From assembly GCA_002914845.1 (NCBI GenBank), contig JXTC01000113.1, positions 587,126-651,125 on the forward strand: DNA of 64,000 nucleotides. The letters are read 5' to 3'. Below the pieces are notes generated by a model that was not told where the DNA came from, did no database searches, and worked only from the letters and a program-made list of their open reading frames with translations. This DNA comes from Trema orientale (lineage: Eukaryota; Streptophyta; Magnoliopsida; Rosales; Cannabaceae). Below, one piece after another: positions 12,431 to 25,391 of this stretch (the stretch's first letter is position 1; each line of letters opens with the position of its first letter). Made by a program: the position numbers and the translations under genes.

Positions 12431-12589
12431 TTTAGTGATATCCATTTTAATTTTGTTTTCCTTTTTTTTTTTTTTCTTTTTCCGGAAACGAGGTACAAAT
12501 ATAATTTTATAATTTTAGGAGGATTCTTTTCTTTTCTTTTATTTTTTCCCGAAATGCGATATAAGTATAATTTTAGGAGGATTATCAAA

Positions 12590-13031
12590 GTATAGGTGAG
12601 TATGGTATGATATTCGGGTGTCGAGTTCGGGTATATAAAATTAAGCAACCAAAACTGAACTAACGGGTATCGGGTATTCGGTCAGGTCGAGTCGAGTTTT
12701 ATAAAAATATAAAAAGAAAAAAATTTCCCTTTTTTTTTACCACATAATAAATAATTTTGATTTTTTTTACCACTTTATGCATAATTAGCTATTTGCATAA
12801 TGCATGCAAAGAGAAATAAATTATTAAATAGCCAATTTTAAGGTTTTTTTTATAATAGTGGCGGGTTCGGATATCAAACCTCTCAAAATATGTATCCGTA
12901 CCCGAATCGAAAACCTTTCAGTTCGGTCCGGTTTTACCCGAAATTTTGAGTACTAAATCCAAAATCTCAAGTCGGGTCGCGCAAAGTATCTCGAGTCGAG
13001 TCAGATTTTTGCATTTTTGTACACCCTTGAG
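12590..13031. repeat. Degenerate noncoding repeat with CGGGT/CGAGT motifs
   Basis: A stretch with many TTCGGGT, GGGTCGGGT, TCGAGTCGAG and GGTTCGG motifs ends in TTTTTGTACACCC. This composition is typical of decayed non-autonomous hAT elements in plants, whose ends often read GGGTGTACAAA. The left end is not clear, and no target duplication was found. Confidence 0.35.
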
Positions 13032-15342
13032 TACGGTGTGGATTGGGCAATACTAAATGAAAGTTCTTAATATTTTTAATCAAACCATAAAGTGCAGTAG
13101 AATGAAATCTTCAACTTAAAAGAAAACTATTAACCGCCCAAAAGTACACCACATTATACATTTTAGTGCGGTACAATTTATGCAATTTGGACCCTAGATA
13201 TCGGCCTTAAAAAAATTGAACTAAATTGAAGAAACAATCTTTCAAAAGCGATACTTATTAAAAAAAATATTTTAAAAATAAACTCAACATTTAAAATATT
13301 TAAGAAAATCACACACCCACACTTGTCTAACTAAGATCTTATAAAATACAAGCCAATCAAAATAAATTAAGATACAAATTTCTAAAATTCAAATATTTAA
13401 ATATCTTTTTTACCAAAAAAATTATTACCCAAAAAAATATTTAAATATCCTTCTTGTTGAATATTGTTTGGAAGGATATTTAAATATATTAAACATTAGT
13501 TTCTAACTTATATATATAATTGTATATAAATGTAAATTTATATAAAAGAATATTTTTAAGATTAGTAGATATATATATTTAATGTGGTACGGTGCGGTTA
13601 ATTACGGAAATAGAAATTTTTTCCGCATTCAAAGTCGTACTAAATTTATATCTCAAACTACATTACAGAGCAAAATAACCACATCACACCGGGCGTATTG
13701 ATTTGTTTTCAGTGGTTTAGATGATTAAGGAAATGTGCTCATGCCTATTTCAAGGGTTCTGATTTTATCACATCAAATCATATTTCTCTATGATAACATG
13801 GCAAAATCAAAGCTTTTGTGGGATGAAGATCCTCTATGACAAATACTATCCTAAATTGTATCCAACCAATAAAATTATACGTCATTTAAAACATCTAAAT
13901 ATATAAATGGGTTAATTCTAAGTCTCTAATAGTGTGTCGTTACGTTAATTCTAACTTCGTTGATCTTTTAATGGGTATTTAAATCCTTTATCTAACACCT
14001 CCGTGTTTTGTACTTATTTTTTTTTTTTTTTTTCCAGTTAGTGTATGCCTACACCCTACAGCTAATAGTGCTCATCATTTCTCACCAAATGTCTACTAGG
14101 GGTGTTTTTTCTTTCTTTTTTTTTTTTTCTCTTTTTTAAGAACCCTAGTGAATAGATTTTACTTTCATACTGCTTTATTTTTGGAAAAATAAAACATAAA
14201 AAAATTTCGTTATTTTTATACACTTAGAACCATTAACCTTTGGCATTTGTATTTTATGTTTTTCTTTAGAAAAAAATAAATTATTTATCATCTTTATTTT
14301 GAGTTTTTAATTAATAGATTAACTTCGAGATTTTTTATTTCTACGACTTTAAAGCTATTGTTCGATATATACAGTTAAAATATAAAGATAAAATAGAGAC
14401 AAACGAAATAGAACATAGCTTCCATAATGCATTTGAATAATTCATAAAAAAACTAAGAAATATTAAAGCTAGATAACATCTAATTTTTAAAACTAATATT
14501 TCATATTTTTGGTATCATAACTACTCAACACTCTGCTTTTTATTTTGAAATTTTTCTTCAATATATATATATCCAACAGCTTTAGGTTTTGTAGAAATGA
14601 GTGGGCCTGCACAAAAAAAAAAAAAAAAAGAACAAAATAAAATAAGAAAATTTAAATATATTAATATATCACATCATAAATGTTTCGCAAAGAAATTTTA
14701 AAACAAGTACAATCCAATTGGTTACATACCGCATTAGATCAAGCATGCTTAGTTGATTATTTTGATCTCCAGCAATACACTTTGGAACTAAAATAAGGTG
14801 ATCAAAATAGAACTTCAAAAAAATATAATACTTAAATCTATAAAGCCTATAAACTTTATATATATAAAAAAAAAAACAGTTGTACTTAATTGAAGGGCAA
14901 TGGCAATGATGGCATATGCAATAGTGAACTTAACAAATTTTGTTAAGCAAAGAAAATTCATCGATTTTCCATTTATACTATTAGATGAAACCTAAAAATA
15001 GAAACAGCGTGCATATATAATTTAGAAAACAATATGGGACAATGTTATAACTACACAATAACATTGGTTGAGTTTTAATATGAAATTAATTAAAGAGTTA
15101 CAAGCTGCTAATGCAAAAAAAGTCATTACCAATAAATAATGTTACTATTTGAATAGAGATCAAAGTAAACAAAATACTTGAATGGGTAATGTTACTGAAA
15201 CTGATAACGAATGTTGACTTGGAGCTTCAAACTTGCAGTATTACATGTATTCTTGGTATAATTTAATAAATTATTCTGTAAATTTATTAAAAAAATTGAT
15301 TATATATTATGACTCGTTAAAATCTAAACTGCATCAAGAAAA
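13032..15342. other. Gene-free interval with repeat debris
   Basis: 13032-13690 has GTGCGG / GCGGTTAA motifs at both sides (TACGGTGTGGATTGGGC near 13032, GTGGTACGGTGCGGTTAA near 13580), again suggestive of a decayed hAT-type element. The rest is AT-rich with long T and A runs (about 14017, 14115, 14613). No gene is supported. Confidence 0.4.
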
Positions 15343-17411
15343 TTAAATGCTTAATATTATCATTAAAAATAAGATATGAAATATACCTCTTTTAAAGACA
15401 AATTTTACAATCTTCTTCTTCTTTCTAGCTTTTAAGAGCACCTTTAGGCCTGGTAGATTTGCCACAATGTTTTTCGTTAGTTTTAACCATCTTAATATTG
15501 TTTTCACCTTTGTTGGTTTCATCATTCACATCTGAAGTAGGTATTTCAATTTCTCTTCCTCTTAAATATGCATACACATCTCCCAAAATCTTGGTAAGAT
15601 CATTTAAAGTAACTTTATATGTTCCCTATGTTCTACTGCCTTTATCGCTATTTGAGTACACAACTCTATATAGCACATTCCCAATTTGGTCTTAGGATCC
15701 TTATTAGTTATCTCTTTCAATGTGCTTGCATTAGTTCCAACCTTTGCATATTTTGTCCATCTTCGTAATATATACCGATTGAGAATTATTTGAAATATTG
15801 TTCAAAGAAAGAACTTTCAAAGCATGTGAGCATAAAATTCGAGTAAATTTAAACTTCTTACAACTGCATATCAATGTATCATTAGTTGACTAATATTCAA
15901 TTTTATAATTAATAGACTTTTTATGAGGAGTGACATTGTATTTTGTCGATATTTTTGTCTCATCAAAAGTATGTAAATCGAATCATAAGTATTACATAGC
16001 TTTGACCTTGAAATATTTTGAATACTACAGGGTGCATATTCGTATTGTGTAATCTTTTAAAATTTCAATAGAAAAAGATAATGGCAAGTTACTCAAAAAA
16101 GTGCTAAAATCAGCTGGCAATTCTTTATAACAGCAGTCCTCTATCAACATATCGAATTGCTGGAAAATAAAAATGTAGTAAATCATGCTTGTAGCTGGCA
16201 TATTTTTTTTTTACATTATTCGTGCTCTTAAACCTTTGAGTAGTAGTCATATCAGTACAAAAATTTTCCTTGCAATATACTAAATCCCATTTTTCTCTCA
16301 AAGCAAATGTACATTTCAACCAATCATTATCTTGAAGATTGTATTTCGTGAGTATCTCATTCCAGGCCTAAAAAAAAATCATCTTGGTCTTCAAAATTAT
16401 ATATGCAATTACTAAAATTTTTATGAACTCCCAAAATTTCTTTAAAATGCACAAAGATATTTTGTTGCATTTTGATATAAATGTCACACACATAAATGAT
16501 GATTTCTTTCTAGCCCTCAAAAACCAATGCTTTTGCCATTGATGCATCTTAATCTGTAAGAATAGTCCTTGATTTCTTCCTAATATTATTTTAGCAAAAA
16601 TCTCGAACAACCACATGAATGATTCAGCAAGTTACATCATGTAGAAGTGCAGCCCAAAAAATAGTAGTTTGCTTATGATCATTCACCCCAAAAAACATAG
16701 CAAAAGGTCTACAATCTTTATTTTTTGTCTATAAATAGTATCGAAGAAAATAATATCACCAAAATAAGAATATGTTATAATTATTTTTGCATCTGTCCAA
16801 AAAATATTTGTTATTAGCTCATCTTGATCCACTCTTGAATAGCATAAAAAAAGTTAGGATCCTCCAATTGCTTGCCTTGAAGGTACTCGAGAACACCACT
16901 TGTATCTCTAACCTCATTTGAATTATTTTCTTGGTTTGTAAATAGTTCTTACAGTCAATGTGAGTGATGTTTTCTTAGGTTGTAAATAGTTCTTATAGTT
17001 AATTTGAATGATTCTAAGACTTTCACCTCCCCCAGCTCTCTTTGCCATTAGTTCCCAACTCGCTTTTAGGAGCAATTCCTGAATTATTAGCCAAATTTAT
17101 TTCAGCAACTAGGCAGGAGTCAATCTCCTTTGTGATATGTGTGAATGACTTTTAGAGGGGTTGATGTTCCATGGGTAAGCTCATGATTAAACTCAAAAAC
17201 TTGATATTTATAGGTTAGATGACAATCAACTTTTAGTCTTGTTACACACCTAACTCTTGTCTGAGCTAGATGATTCTTTGCAATAACAGCTTGCTTATCT
17301 TTCCCTTGATAGAATAACAAACAATTCTACCTATCAATCTACCATCTTTATCTTTGTACCCGTTGCTTCTTCGAATACTGAAACCAACCTTATAAGCATA
17401 AGTATTATTGT
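15343..17411 (-). pseudogene. Decayed FAR1/Mutator-like (MULE) transposase
   Basis: Frames interrupted by stops and frameshifts read, in order on the minus strand, as the FHY3/FAR1 family. 17400-17120 encodes the FAR1 DNA-binding region (YAYKVGFSIRRSN, then a shifted frame with RVRCVTRLKVDC and a KYQVFEFNHELTH segment). 16780-16370 encodes the MULE transposase core (GDIIFFDT, DHK-type segment, SFMWLFEIFAKI, a diverged DQDA region, and a following WH.QNA-like part). 15850-15730 encodes a SWIM zinc-finger remnant (KKFKFTRILCSHALKVL). 15525-15343 is a Lys-rich C-terminal tail. The catalytic region is not translatable in one frame, so it is inactive. The N-terminal side stops abruptly at the LTR-like sequence from 17412. 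It could be a dead transposon or a dead FAR1-RELATED gene. Confidence 0.75.
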
Positions 17412-17660
17412 CACAACCCAAAACCCGGACTAGTAGCAGAAGGCGAATTTCACTAAGATTAGAAATTCTTTAATTTATTTTTAAAAGGTCTTAAAAGGAA
17501 AGACAGAGGATATATAAGGAGCTGGACGCATAAAAGCATTTAGGTTTAGGGATCTCCTCTCCAATTATTAAAAATAATTATAATTAGCAGGGTCCAAAGC
17601 ATTATTTTTTGTACTCGCTGATGATACAAAGAAAGTAAAAAAAAAATCAAATCAAATAAC
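17412..17660. mobile_element. Fragment of an LTR-like end (TGTCACAACCC...)
   Basis: Starting at about 17414 the sequence reads TGTCACAACCCAAAACCCGG, a form common at the start of Ty3/gypsy LTRs. It continues with a TATATAAG-like box (17512) and TAATTATTAAAA tracts before losing identity. No matching partner LTR is in the window. It truncates the FAR1-like pseudogene. Confidence 0.35.
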
Positions 17661-17895
17661 AAAATAAAGGGAAAAGATAAACTAAGAAAAACCCAAGAAG
17701 ATCATCAATGGCTAAAACATGAATTACATACTTAATCCGACAGCAAGGACTTGAACATTTATCACAACATGAATTATATTACAAGACACCTAGCTATAAA
17801 CACTTACCAAGAACCATAAAAATTTTACAAACTAGATATACAGACATATAAAACCATAGATACCTATTATTTCCACAATAATAAACTTCGTTCTC

Positions 17896-20841
17896 CTACA
17901 ACCATTTCAAAATCCAGTAACTAGTTTTCCTATTTAAGAATAGTACAATATATCCTATGAAGATACCAAATATTGTACCACATCCGTATCCCATCAATAC
18001 AGTTTTCCAGTTGAATCCATATGTACCCTCTGAATGGCCTTCTTGCTTAGAACTCACTGGCGCTTTAGTGTCGCCACCGCATGTTTTGGACAATGGATAT
18101 CCACATAGTCCCGAATTTCCTTCAAACGAGTCGTTATTAAAGGTATCAAACTGCTTGCCATGAGGTACAGGTCCCACGAGTTGGTTTTGTGAAAGGTTTA
18201 GAAATGCAAGCGATGTTAGATCCGTCAACTGCAAAGGAATGTCCCCTACAAGCTCATTGGAAGAGAGATCTAACCATTCAAGATTAGTCAAATTTCCCAT
18301 TGACCGCGGAATAGTACCTTTTAACATATTGTGTGAAAGGTTGAGTCCTTTGAGTGCTTTAAGCCTTCCAATCAAATCTGGAATCTCTCCTGTGAAATTG
18401 TTGCTTGAGAGATCAATGGTTGTGAAGATAGTCAGGATTTTCACCAGCTCAAATTCCAGGCCTTTCATGGTCAACATTATAGAGTCCTTATAATAGTTCT
18501 GTCCCATGTACTCCAGTTGGCCTTTCTCTGTGTTCATCACCATAGATTGGAAATTCTCAAAGAAATTAGTCGGAAGAAAACCATCAAATTTGTTGTAAGA
18601 CAAGTCCATAATTCTCAACTGAGGAAAGGGAATTCTAGTCTTGGGAACTCCAATAATACCATGGAATCTATTTGATCTTAAGACAAGAACACGTAGTTCC
18701 GGAAAAGATTCTAGCCAAATGGGGAAGGTATCATTTAACTTGTTGTTTCCAAGATCTAGAACTTCAAGATTCTGACAGTTCACCAAAGATTGTGGCACTG
18801 GTCCTTCCAACTGATTTCCATCTAGATTTAGTGTTTTCAATTTATTTCCTACTGAAAATGTTGTAGGGATGGTGCCATGTAACTTGTTTATTTGCAAATC
18901 GATGACAGTGAGATATTTACTAAAAGTTCCAATGCACTGAGGAATGTTTCCACTCAAGTTGTTGTAAGACAAATCAAGAACTGAAAGAGAGGACATGTTG
19001 CAGATAGAAGTTGGTATCTCTCCCACAAATTTGTTTTTTGACACCAGAAAGTATTGTAAGGAAGGAGATGAAATTGGCAGAGGTCCGAAAAACAAGTTGG
19101 AACGAAGGTCAAGAACTTGCAACCTCATCCATGGAAGTGGCTGATCAATAAATGAGAAAAGGTTGTTAGAAAGAATCAAAGAGTTCAGTGAATACTTCCC
19201 CACTTCCCATAACCATTTAGGAACACTTCCCTCAATTTTGTTAAAGGACAGGTCTAAGGTTACTAAATTTTTTGAGTATCGTAAAAATTGTGGGAACTCA
19301 GTTAAGTTGCAAGAGGATAAACCTAGTACCACAAGGTTAACTAAAGTACTATTCATGGAGTTGTTGAAGCTACTCAATGATAGATTGTTCGAAGAAAGAT
19401 CAAGATACCATAGTTTTTTTAACTTGAAAATGTTCTCCCATTCTACTCTACCTGTAAAACTATTTAATGAAAGGTCCAAACCCGAGATATTCACGTGATG
19501 AAATATTGACTTTGGAATGATGCCATGTAGCTTATTCTGACTCAAACGTAGAAGGTGCAAAGAAGTACTCTGGAAGTCACCAAGCTCACCAGTGATTGAA
19601 TTACCGCTGAGGTCTAAGGAATCCAAAGAAGGGAGTGCATATAACCAGGATGGTATCATCCCATTGAGCGAGTTATACGCCAAGAGGAGAAAAGTTAAAT
19701 TTGAAGGAACAACACTCACAAAATATTTTGAAGAGCCATGAGATGACAAATTCTGTGAAGGATCACTGTGAATTTCGGGAAGTTGGCCTGTGAAATTATT
19801 ACCTGAAAGATTCAAAAAATCAAGTCGTTCAAGGTTGAAAGAGGACCATGGAATCTGGCCACTAAGATTGTTATATGAAAGGTCCAAGAAAACAATTTCA
19901 GGGAGGTTCCCAACAAGTGCAAGGTTTTTCTCCACAAAAGAGCAAACAATAAGGGACAAATTAGTCAAGGACTTTGAAACTGCTATCAAATGAGGAAAGT
20001 CAATGGAGAATCTTGTATTAGAAAGGTCCAACACCCTAAGTGGGGGGTTACTCCAGTTAGTCTTTGGAAAAGAGCCAGTAAGTCCCGGGTTGTTTCTTAA
20101 ATGAAGCTGACGAAGTTGTGGTAGCCGGAAAACATCCTCAGGGAGCTTCCCATGCAAAAAACAAAAGCTGAGATCAAGAGACTCGAGACTAGAAGATGAA
20201 AAGTTCATCATCAAACTAGGAGGAACATTTCACATGTAAACACTAGCAAGGAGAAGTTGTTTTAGACTTTTTAGGTTTTGAACAATTGCTTTAAAGGTAG
20301 CTGCTTCCATTTCAGCTGTTGCACTAATCTCATATGAGCTCAGTTCGAAAGAGACCAAGTTGGAAAGATTAGAGATTTCTAATGGGACTAGGCCACTGAA
20401 GTTTGACTCAGACAAGACAAGGTGGGTCATGTTCTTAAATTGGCCAAACTTAGATGAAATAGGGGAGCCTCGAAAATCATTACGAGAAAGGTCTAACCTT
20501 TGGAGATGGTTGAGAAAGAAGAGACTATTATTGGAGCTTAGAGTTCCAAGTATCCTGCTACAACTGAGGTCAAGCTTGATCACATGCCCTGAAGCATTGT
20601 CACACGTGACTCCACTCCATGCAGTGCAGCAATTGGTGTTCTCATCCCAAGAGTCTGTCTTTGGACGCCAAGTGGATTCATAATATTGGTCGTCACAGTC
20701 ATAGAAATCAGTAAAGGTACCAATAGTAAAAGAGCTCTTGAGTTGGAGCAAAGCAGAACGCTCATCTTGGTGGCATTGTAAACAATGAATTCCTTGAGAA
20801 ACAAGTATTAAAAACAACAAGACATACATAATCAACCTCAT
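17896..20841 (-). pseudogene. Cf-9-like LRR receptor-like protein, interrupted by one in-frame stop
   Basis: One frame runs from ATG 20841 to the stop at 17896 (982 codons) and is broken only by TGA at codon 204 (20232-20230); reading resumes in the same frame. Codons 1-21 are a hydrophobic signal peptide. Codons 22-90 form the LRR N-cap, with C-H-x-DERSALLQLK and NCCTAWSGVTCD. Many plant extracellular LRRs (LxxLxxLxLSxNxLSGxIP type) follow, including the YYKDSIMLTMKGLE island and the KILTIFTTIDLSSN block typical of Cf-9/EIX-like proteins. GNSGLCGYPLSKTCGG closes the LRR domain. A transmembrane helix with G-x3-G spacing lies at codons 948-969, with a short cytosolic tail and no kinase. Such proteins sense pathogen molecules with SOBIR1-type partners. 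The stop would leave a short secreted N-terminal fragment, so I call it a recent pseudogene; sequencing error or readthrough is possible. Confidence 0.85.
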
Positions 20842-20955
20842 CTTTGAATTTTGAGCTTCTTTTTTTATTTTAAATAACGTGGATAGAAGGTATGAAATTA
20901 AGTCTATGATGATCAGAGTTTAAGGTAGGATGCTATGTTGTTAAGATGATGACCA

Positions 20956-20963
20956 TTTATATA
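20956..20963 (-). promoter_or_regulatory. TATA box of the receptor-like gene
   Basis: TATATAAA on the minus strand, about 115 bp upstream of the ATG at 20841, is a normal distance for a plant core promoter. It is still intact although the gene carries a nonsense codon. Confidence 0.5.
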
Positions 20964-22599
20964 ACTCGAAGTCCAACTAAAATTGAATTTTTAATTTCTT
21001 ATTTCATTTTATTTTTTAAGGAAAGAAAAGAAAAGTCCAATAGTAGTCTTTTGCAGGAACTACTATATAATATTACGGGTCAGCAAGTCATCCTAATCTT
21101 AATACGTAACTAGCCATGGTAAGCATTCATGTCTGGAAATTACAACTATATTTTCAACTTATCTATCATAATCAGTAGATAGAGCCTTTTTTGAACCAGT
21201 CCACACGCTGATATAATTGAGAATCTCTGGAGACTGTCACTAATTTTGATATATGTTTTTCCCAGAATATGCACTGGGTCTGGCATATATATATATGGCA
21301 TATATATATATATACAATTGTTATTATAATAATGATTATTTACGATTTCAAAAGTAAATACCGATTATTTATGGATTAGATAAAAATACTATCAACATCA
21401 ATATGATCAGCTCATGACCTAGTACTACTTCCCGTATTCATTTATATATAAGCGAAAATTTCTCCTCTTGCAAAACTAGTTAATTATTCCATTAATATTT
21501 TACTGTCATACTTTATTGTAATGCGTATAATGACCTATACAAGTTTGGCTTATTTCTACTTGAAGACTTTTGATCTTATATTATCATTTACTTCCGCACC
21601 TTATCATACGTTAATGAAATGAATGATATCATAGAATTATTAGAAATGTGACTATGTCAACCGGCTTGAGAATTGACGTAAACTGGATTTGACTTAAAAG
21701 TAATTCAGAAAAAATTTGGAATCTCATTTAAAAAAAACAAAAGTAAGTTTTTTCAAGTTTTGCAACGGAACCTTCTGCTTATGGAAAAGAATATTTAATT
21801 AAAAAAAATCGCGAGTGAGGTGTTACTATATTTCTAAGACATGATGTCATACGGTCGAGAAGTTGTTAATGAACAAGTCCAAGGGAATTCTCGCTCTGAA
21901 GAAGTAGAAGGTAAAACAAAAAGAAAAATATAATAACCCACCTATTAAGGTGTTATCTGATATATATTTCTAAAACATGATGTCAAATGAGTTGTAATAT
22001 ATATGAAACATTTTCTCGAGAAATCTGATTTAATTTTAAAACGTAGTTTTATTGAGAATAAATCAAACAGGAATGAGTTTTTCTCAGCTGTATTAATTAA
22101 GGATGCTAATCAGTATGGTCAAGATAATTGATATACTCAATTCCAGAAGCATTTGCTATAGAGACTTGAGAAAAATAGCGGTCGGACATAATTTTAAAAA
22201 TTAATTTTGTCCAAACGTTATCCAAAAGTTCTTCTATAATAACGCATGATTAAATCAAGACCATGCATACTCATAAATACATATATAATAGAATACGTAA
22301 GAAATAACAGAACATGTAAGAGATTATACTTCTTGTAGCCGTTAGAATAACACAAGTGAGTTGACTTCTTTCTCCACTAGATCTTTCACACTGTTCATGT
22401 AGATAATTACACAAAAGTGTGGACTCTCTATATTATTATTTAATTCTCAAGAAATCAAAGAACATAATGATATTATTATTCACTTATCCTGAAGAATATT
22501 CTCTTTTCCTAAAAACTGACCAAACGTTCTTTGATTTTATGTCTGTATGTTCTTTGGTGACAAATGCCTCCTTAAAAAAAAGGAAAACTCAAAGATGAG
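20964..22599. other. Gene-free AT-rich interval
   Basis: It contains a TATATA microsatellite at about 21283-21314, and a repeated motif TATTTCTAA.ACATGATGTCA at about 21829 and 21966. I find no supported gene. Confidence 0.5.
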
Positions 22600-23129
22600 C
22601 TACACGCCCTCTGACTAAATGACAGAGACTCGCAGCCCTAAAATCACTGGCCAATTTGGCCAATGAGTATTCCAATATGGGAAATATCTCACTTCCCGTT
22701 TCCTCTTCCTGCAGTACTTGATCGATTTGCATAACTATCTTTTCTGTTAAAGCATTTAATAAATTCACAGTAAATTAATATTGTTTTATTAATTTTAATT
22801 TCCTTGATTTGATATCATCCAATGAACATTTAATTAGACTATTACTCCAACTAATTATGTCCAAACTCCTTGAATCAAATCAGTGATATATGAATTACTA
22901 TCAGTTTTTCTTTAGAAACATAAGTACCAAAATCGAATTCTTTATATTTAAACTAGCTACCAGTTTTATCCAGAAACACAAGTTACCAAAACTGATTTTC
23001 CATCTTCACATTTAGGTGCTACACATTTGGGTCCATTAACTGGGCCAAGAGTGTAGCTCATTATGGAGTCCATACTTATGTTTGAATTTTTAGTAATTTG
23101 GAAGCAACAAGCACTAGTAGCCATATGTG
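22600..23129 (-). repeat. Diverged copy B of the 1.3-1.8 kb segment, adjoining the CACTA insertion
   Basis: This shares ordered blocks with 1294-1800 (see copy A). The CACTA element at 23130-26210 inserted at its right edge; removing the CACTA and one copy of its GTG duplication joins this segment to the sequence at 26214 onwards, so the original unit extended further right. Its minus strand holds a 52-residue ORF listed separately. Confidence 0.4.
22966..23124 (-). CDS. Possible small Cys-containing peptide (52 residues)
   Basis: An ATG at 23124 opens a 52-codon frame that starts MATSACCFQ, contains SYTLGPVNGPKC, then C-x4-C and a final TCVSG, with five Cys in total. I do not recognise the family and see no convincing signal peptide. 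The CACTA element sits only 5 bp upstream of the ATG, so any promoter or earlier exon has been displaced by 3 kb. Copy A near 1600-1760 shows related but stop-interrupted sequence. It may be the last exon of a broken gene rather than a free-standing peptide. Confidence 0.25.
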   Translation of the reverse strand: MATSACCFQITKNSNISMDSIMSYTLGPVNGPKCVAPKCEDGKSVLVTCVSG

Positions 23130-24490
23130 CACTACTAGAAAATTGGTCTTTTACGTCACTTTTCTGGTGACGTCGAAAACATATCACGTTGTCTGCCAAA
23201 GCGACGTGTACTAGATACAACGTTGCTATTTTGGTGACGTCGTAGGTCTACTAATTTTTGATTTTACAATCATTAATCAAACCAACATCAATATAAGAAA
23301 ATATACACAATTATTTTATCCTTATATCACCAAAGTACACAATTTTCCAGAGCCTAATCTCCTCTACATCATGATAAACAAAACATAACATAAATAAATA
23401 TACATTCTTTGCTTAAGAAAATTGGTTTGAGAACATACATCAAGTGATTACAAGCTTCTCTATAATCTTTTTATTATAACCAAGAGCAATCTTTAACAAA
23501 TTCTCAATAGCAATCTTAAACTAGAAAATATTTATCAAAGTTAAAATAAATCAAATAACCCATTGTTATAGTCTCAGGCCAAAAAAAAAAAAAAAATACA
23601 CATCTATCAAATCATTAGAACTTTAAAAGTGATAAATGAAAAATATTAAAAATAATACAAAAACAAAATATAAATAAAAATACCAAAGAAAACAAAATTA
23701 AGAATAATTACCTCTAAAAATATCCATTATCTGTAGAAATCATCAAATGATCAATCCAATTTTCAAATGTAACAAACAAACAATAACATATATATAATTT
23801 CTTTTTATATTTCTTTTAGGTTAAAAAAATTTAAAAATTACAAAAAAAATCGAAAAATGTCAATTGTAAAAAAAAAACAAAAACTTAAAATTTAACGTTC
23901 AAAAAATACACATGTATATACATATGCTGACAAATGGTCTCAAAATCCGAAACATGAACAGGAAATAAAAAAATAATAAGTTTAAATTTACAACAATAAA
24001 TATTTCTCATCATATTCAAATATACAACAACAACAACAAATACAATAACAAAATTTTTACATCATAGAGGAAAAAATTCAAAATATCCTAACTCTTAAAT
24101 CTAAACTAAATGATCTAATATTTTGCCAAAAAGAAAAAAAAATAGTTTAAATCAAATCCCATGTCTACATTATACAAAATCTATTGAAAAAATTGAAAAT
24201 TTTAAACTAAAATACCTTAAATCGCCAGAATTTGTGGTGGAAGTAGAGAGGAAGGCAGCGGCTGTGAGGAGTTCTCACTCATTCAAAGTAGAGATCAACA
24301 TATAAGATCCCTAACAATTAAAAAAAAAATTAAACACTATACGACATATCACAAAGTACGACATCATTAAAGCTCCTTTCACGTCGCGCACAGCGCCAAG
24401 TGGTCAAATATGTAAAAAAAATTAAAACTGTAGTATATTAAAATAAATAATAATAAAAAACTATCAACAATACCCACTATATATATATTA

Positions 24491-25391
24491 GGGTTAATGG
24501 CACCATTAATCCCCAACCTATGATCATTTTGGTATATTGGTCCTCAACCTTTTTTTTGTGGCATTTAAGTCCTAAACGTTTGTTTTTTTGGCACCATTAG
24601 TCCTTTTGGCATATTCCATCCAAGATTCCGTTAAAATTTATTTGAATGAGAGAAATTTTACACCATTAATCTTGAATTTTCAATTGTTTAACAATTCGGT
24701 CCATAATTTTTTTCTTTAGTATTTATATTTCTAATTAACAATAATGCATTAGTCAATATTTCAGAAAATTAAAATTCAAAGACGGATATAAAACAAACAG
24801 TTCATTTAAAAACTAAATTCAAAAAAGAAAAAAATTATACTAATAAACCTTAATTTATGTCAAACTATAGTAACTTTATGAATAAAAAATAATTATCTTA
24901 CCATTTTTAAAACTAAAAAAATTTGTATACAGTCGTACATGCTTTTACACTAGTCAAATTTGACTAAAAATTTACTACATCTATTAAATATTCATATAAT
25001 TATGAATGGTTATCCTAAAAAATTAATTAACTATTTGCAGTAAATAAACCCGAAAAGTTTTATAGTTTTCCATTAAATGTTCATTTCTTTATGTAATTGC
25101 ATCTGTCAATCTTTCGAAAAATTAATTTTTTAAAATTTTAATTTTCTGAAAGATTGGCAGATGCAATATTGTTAATCGGAAATATGAATACCAAAAAAAA
25201 ATTATGAATCAAATTATTAAATAATTGAAAATTCGAGATCAATGGTGTAAAATTTCTCTCATTCAAATAAATTTTAATAGAATCTTGGATGGAATATGCC
25301 AAAAAGACTAATGGTGCCAAAAAAACAAACGTTTAGGACTTAAATGCTACAAAAAAAAGGTTGAGGATCAATATGCCAAAGCCATTAACCC
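24491..25391. mobile_element. Mutator-type foldback element with long terminal inverted repeats
   Basis: The ends read GGGTTAATGGCACCATTAA and, inverted, TAATGGCTTTGGCA..ACCC. The arms (about 24491-24780 and 25125-25391) are imperfect reverse complements of roughly 270-290 bp. A perfect 9-bp duplication TATATATTA flanks it (24482-24490 and 25392-25400). No coding capacity. It lies inside the CACTA element and is therefore younger than that insertion. Confidence 0.88.

Noticed and set aside
17957..20683. Several plus-strand ORFs
   Set aside because: All are antisense to the LRR gene; LRR periodicity produces open antisense frames.
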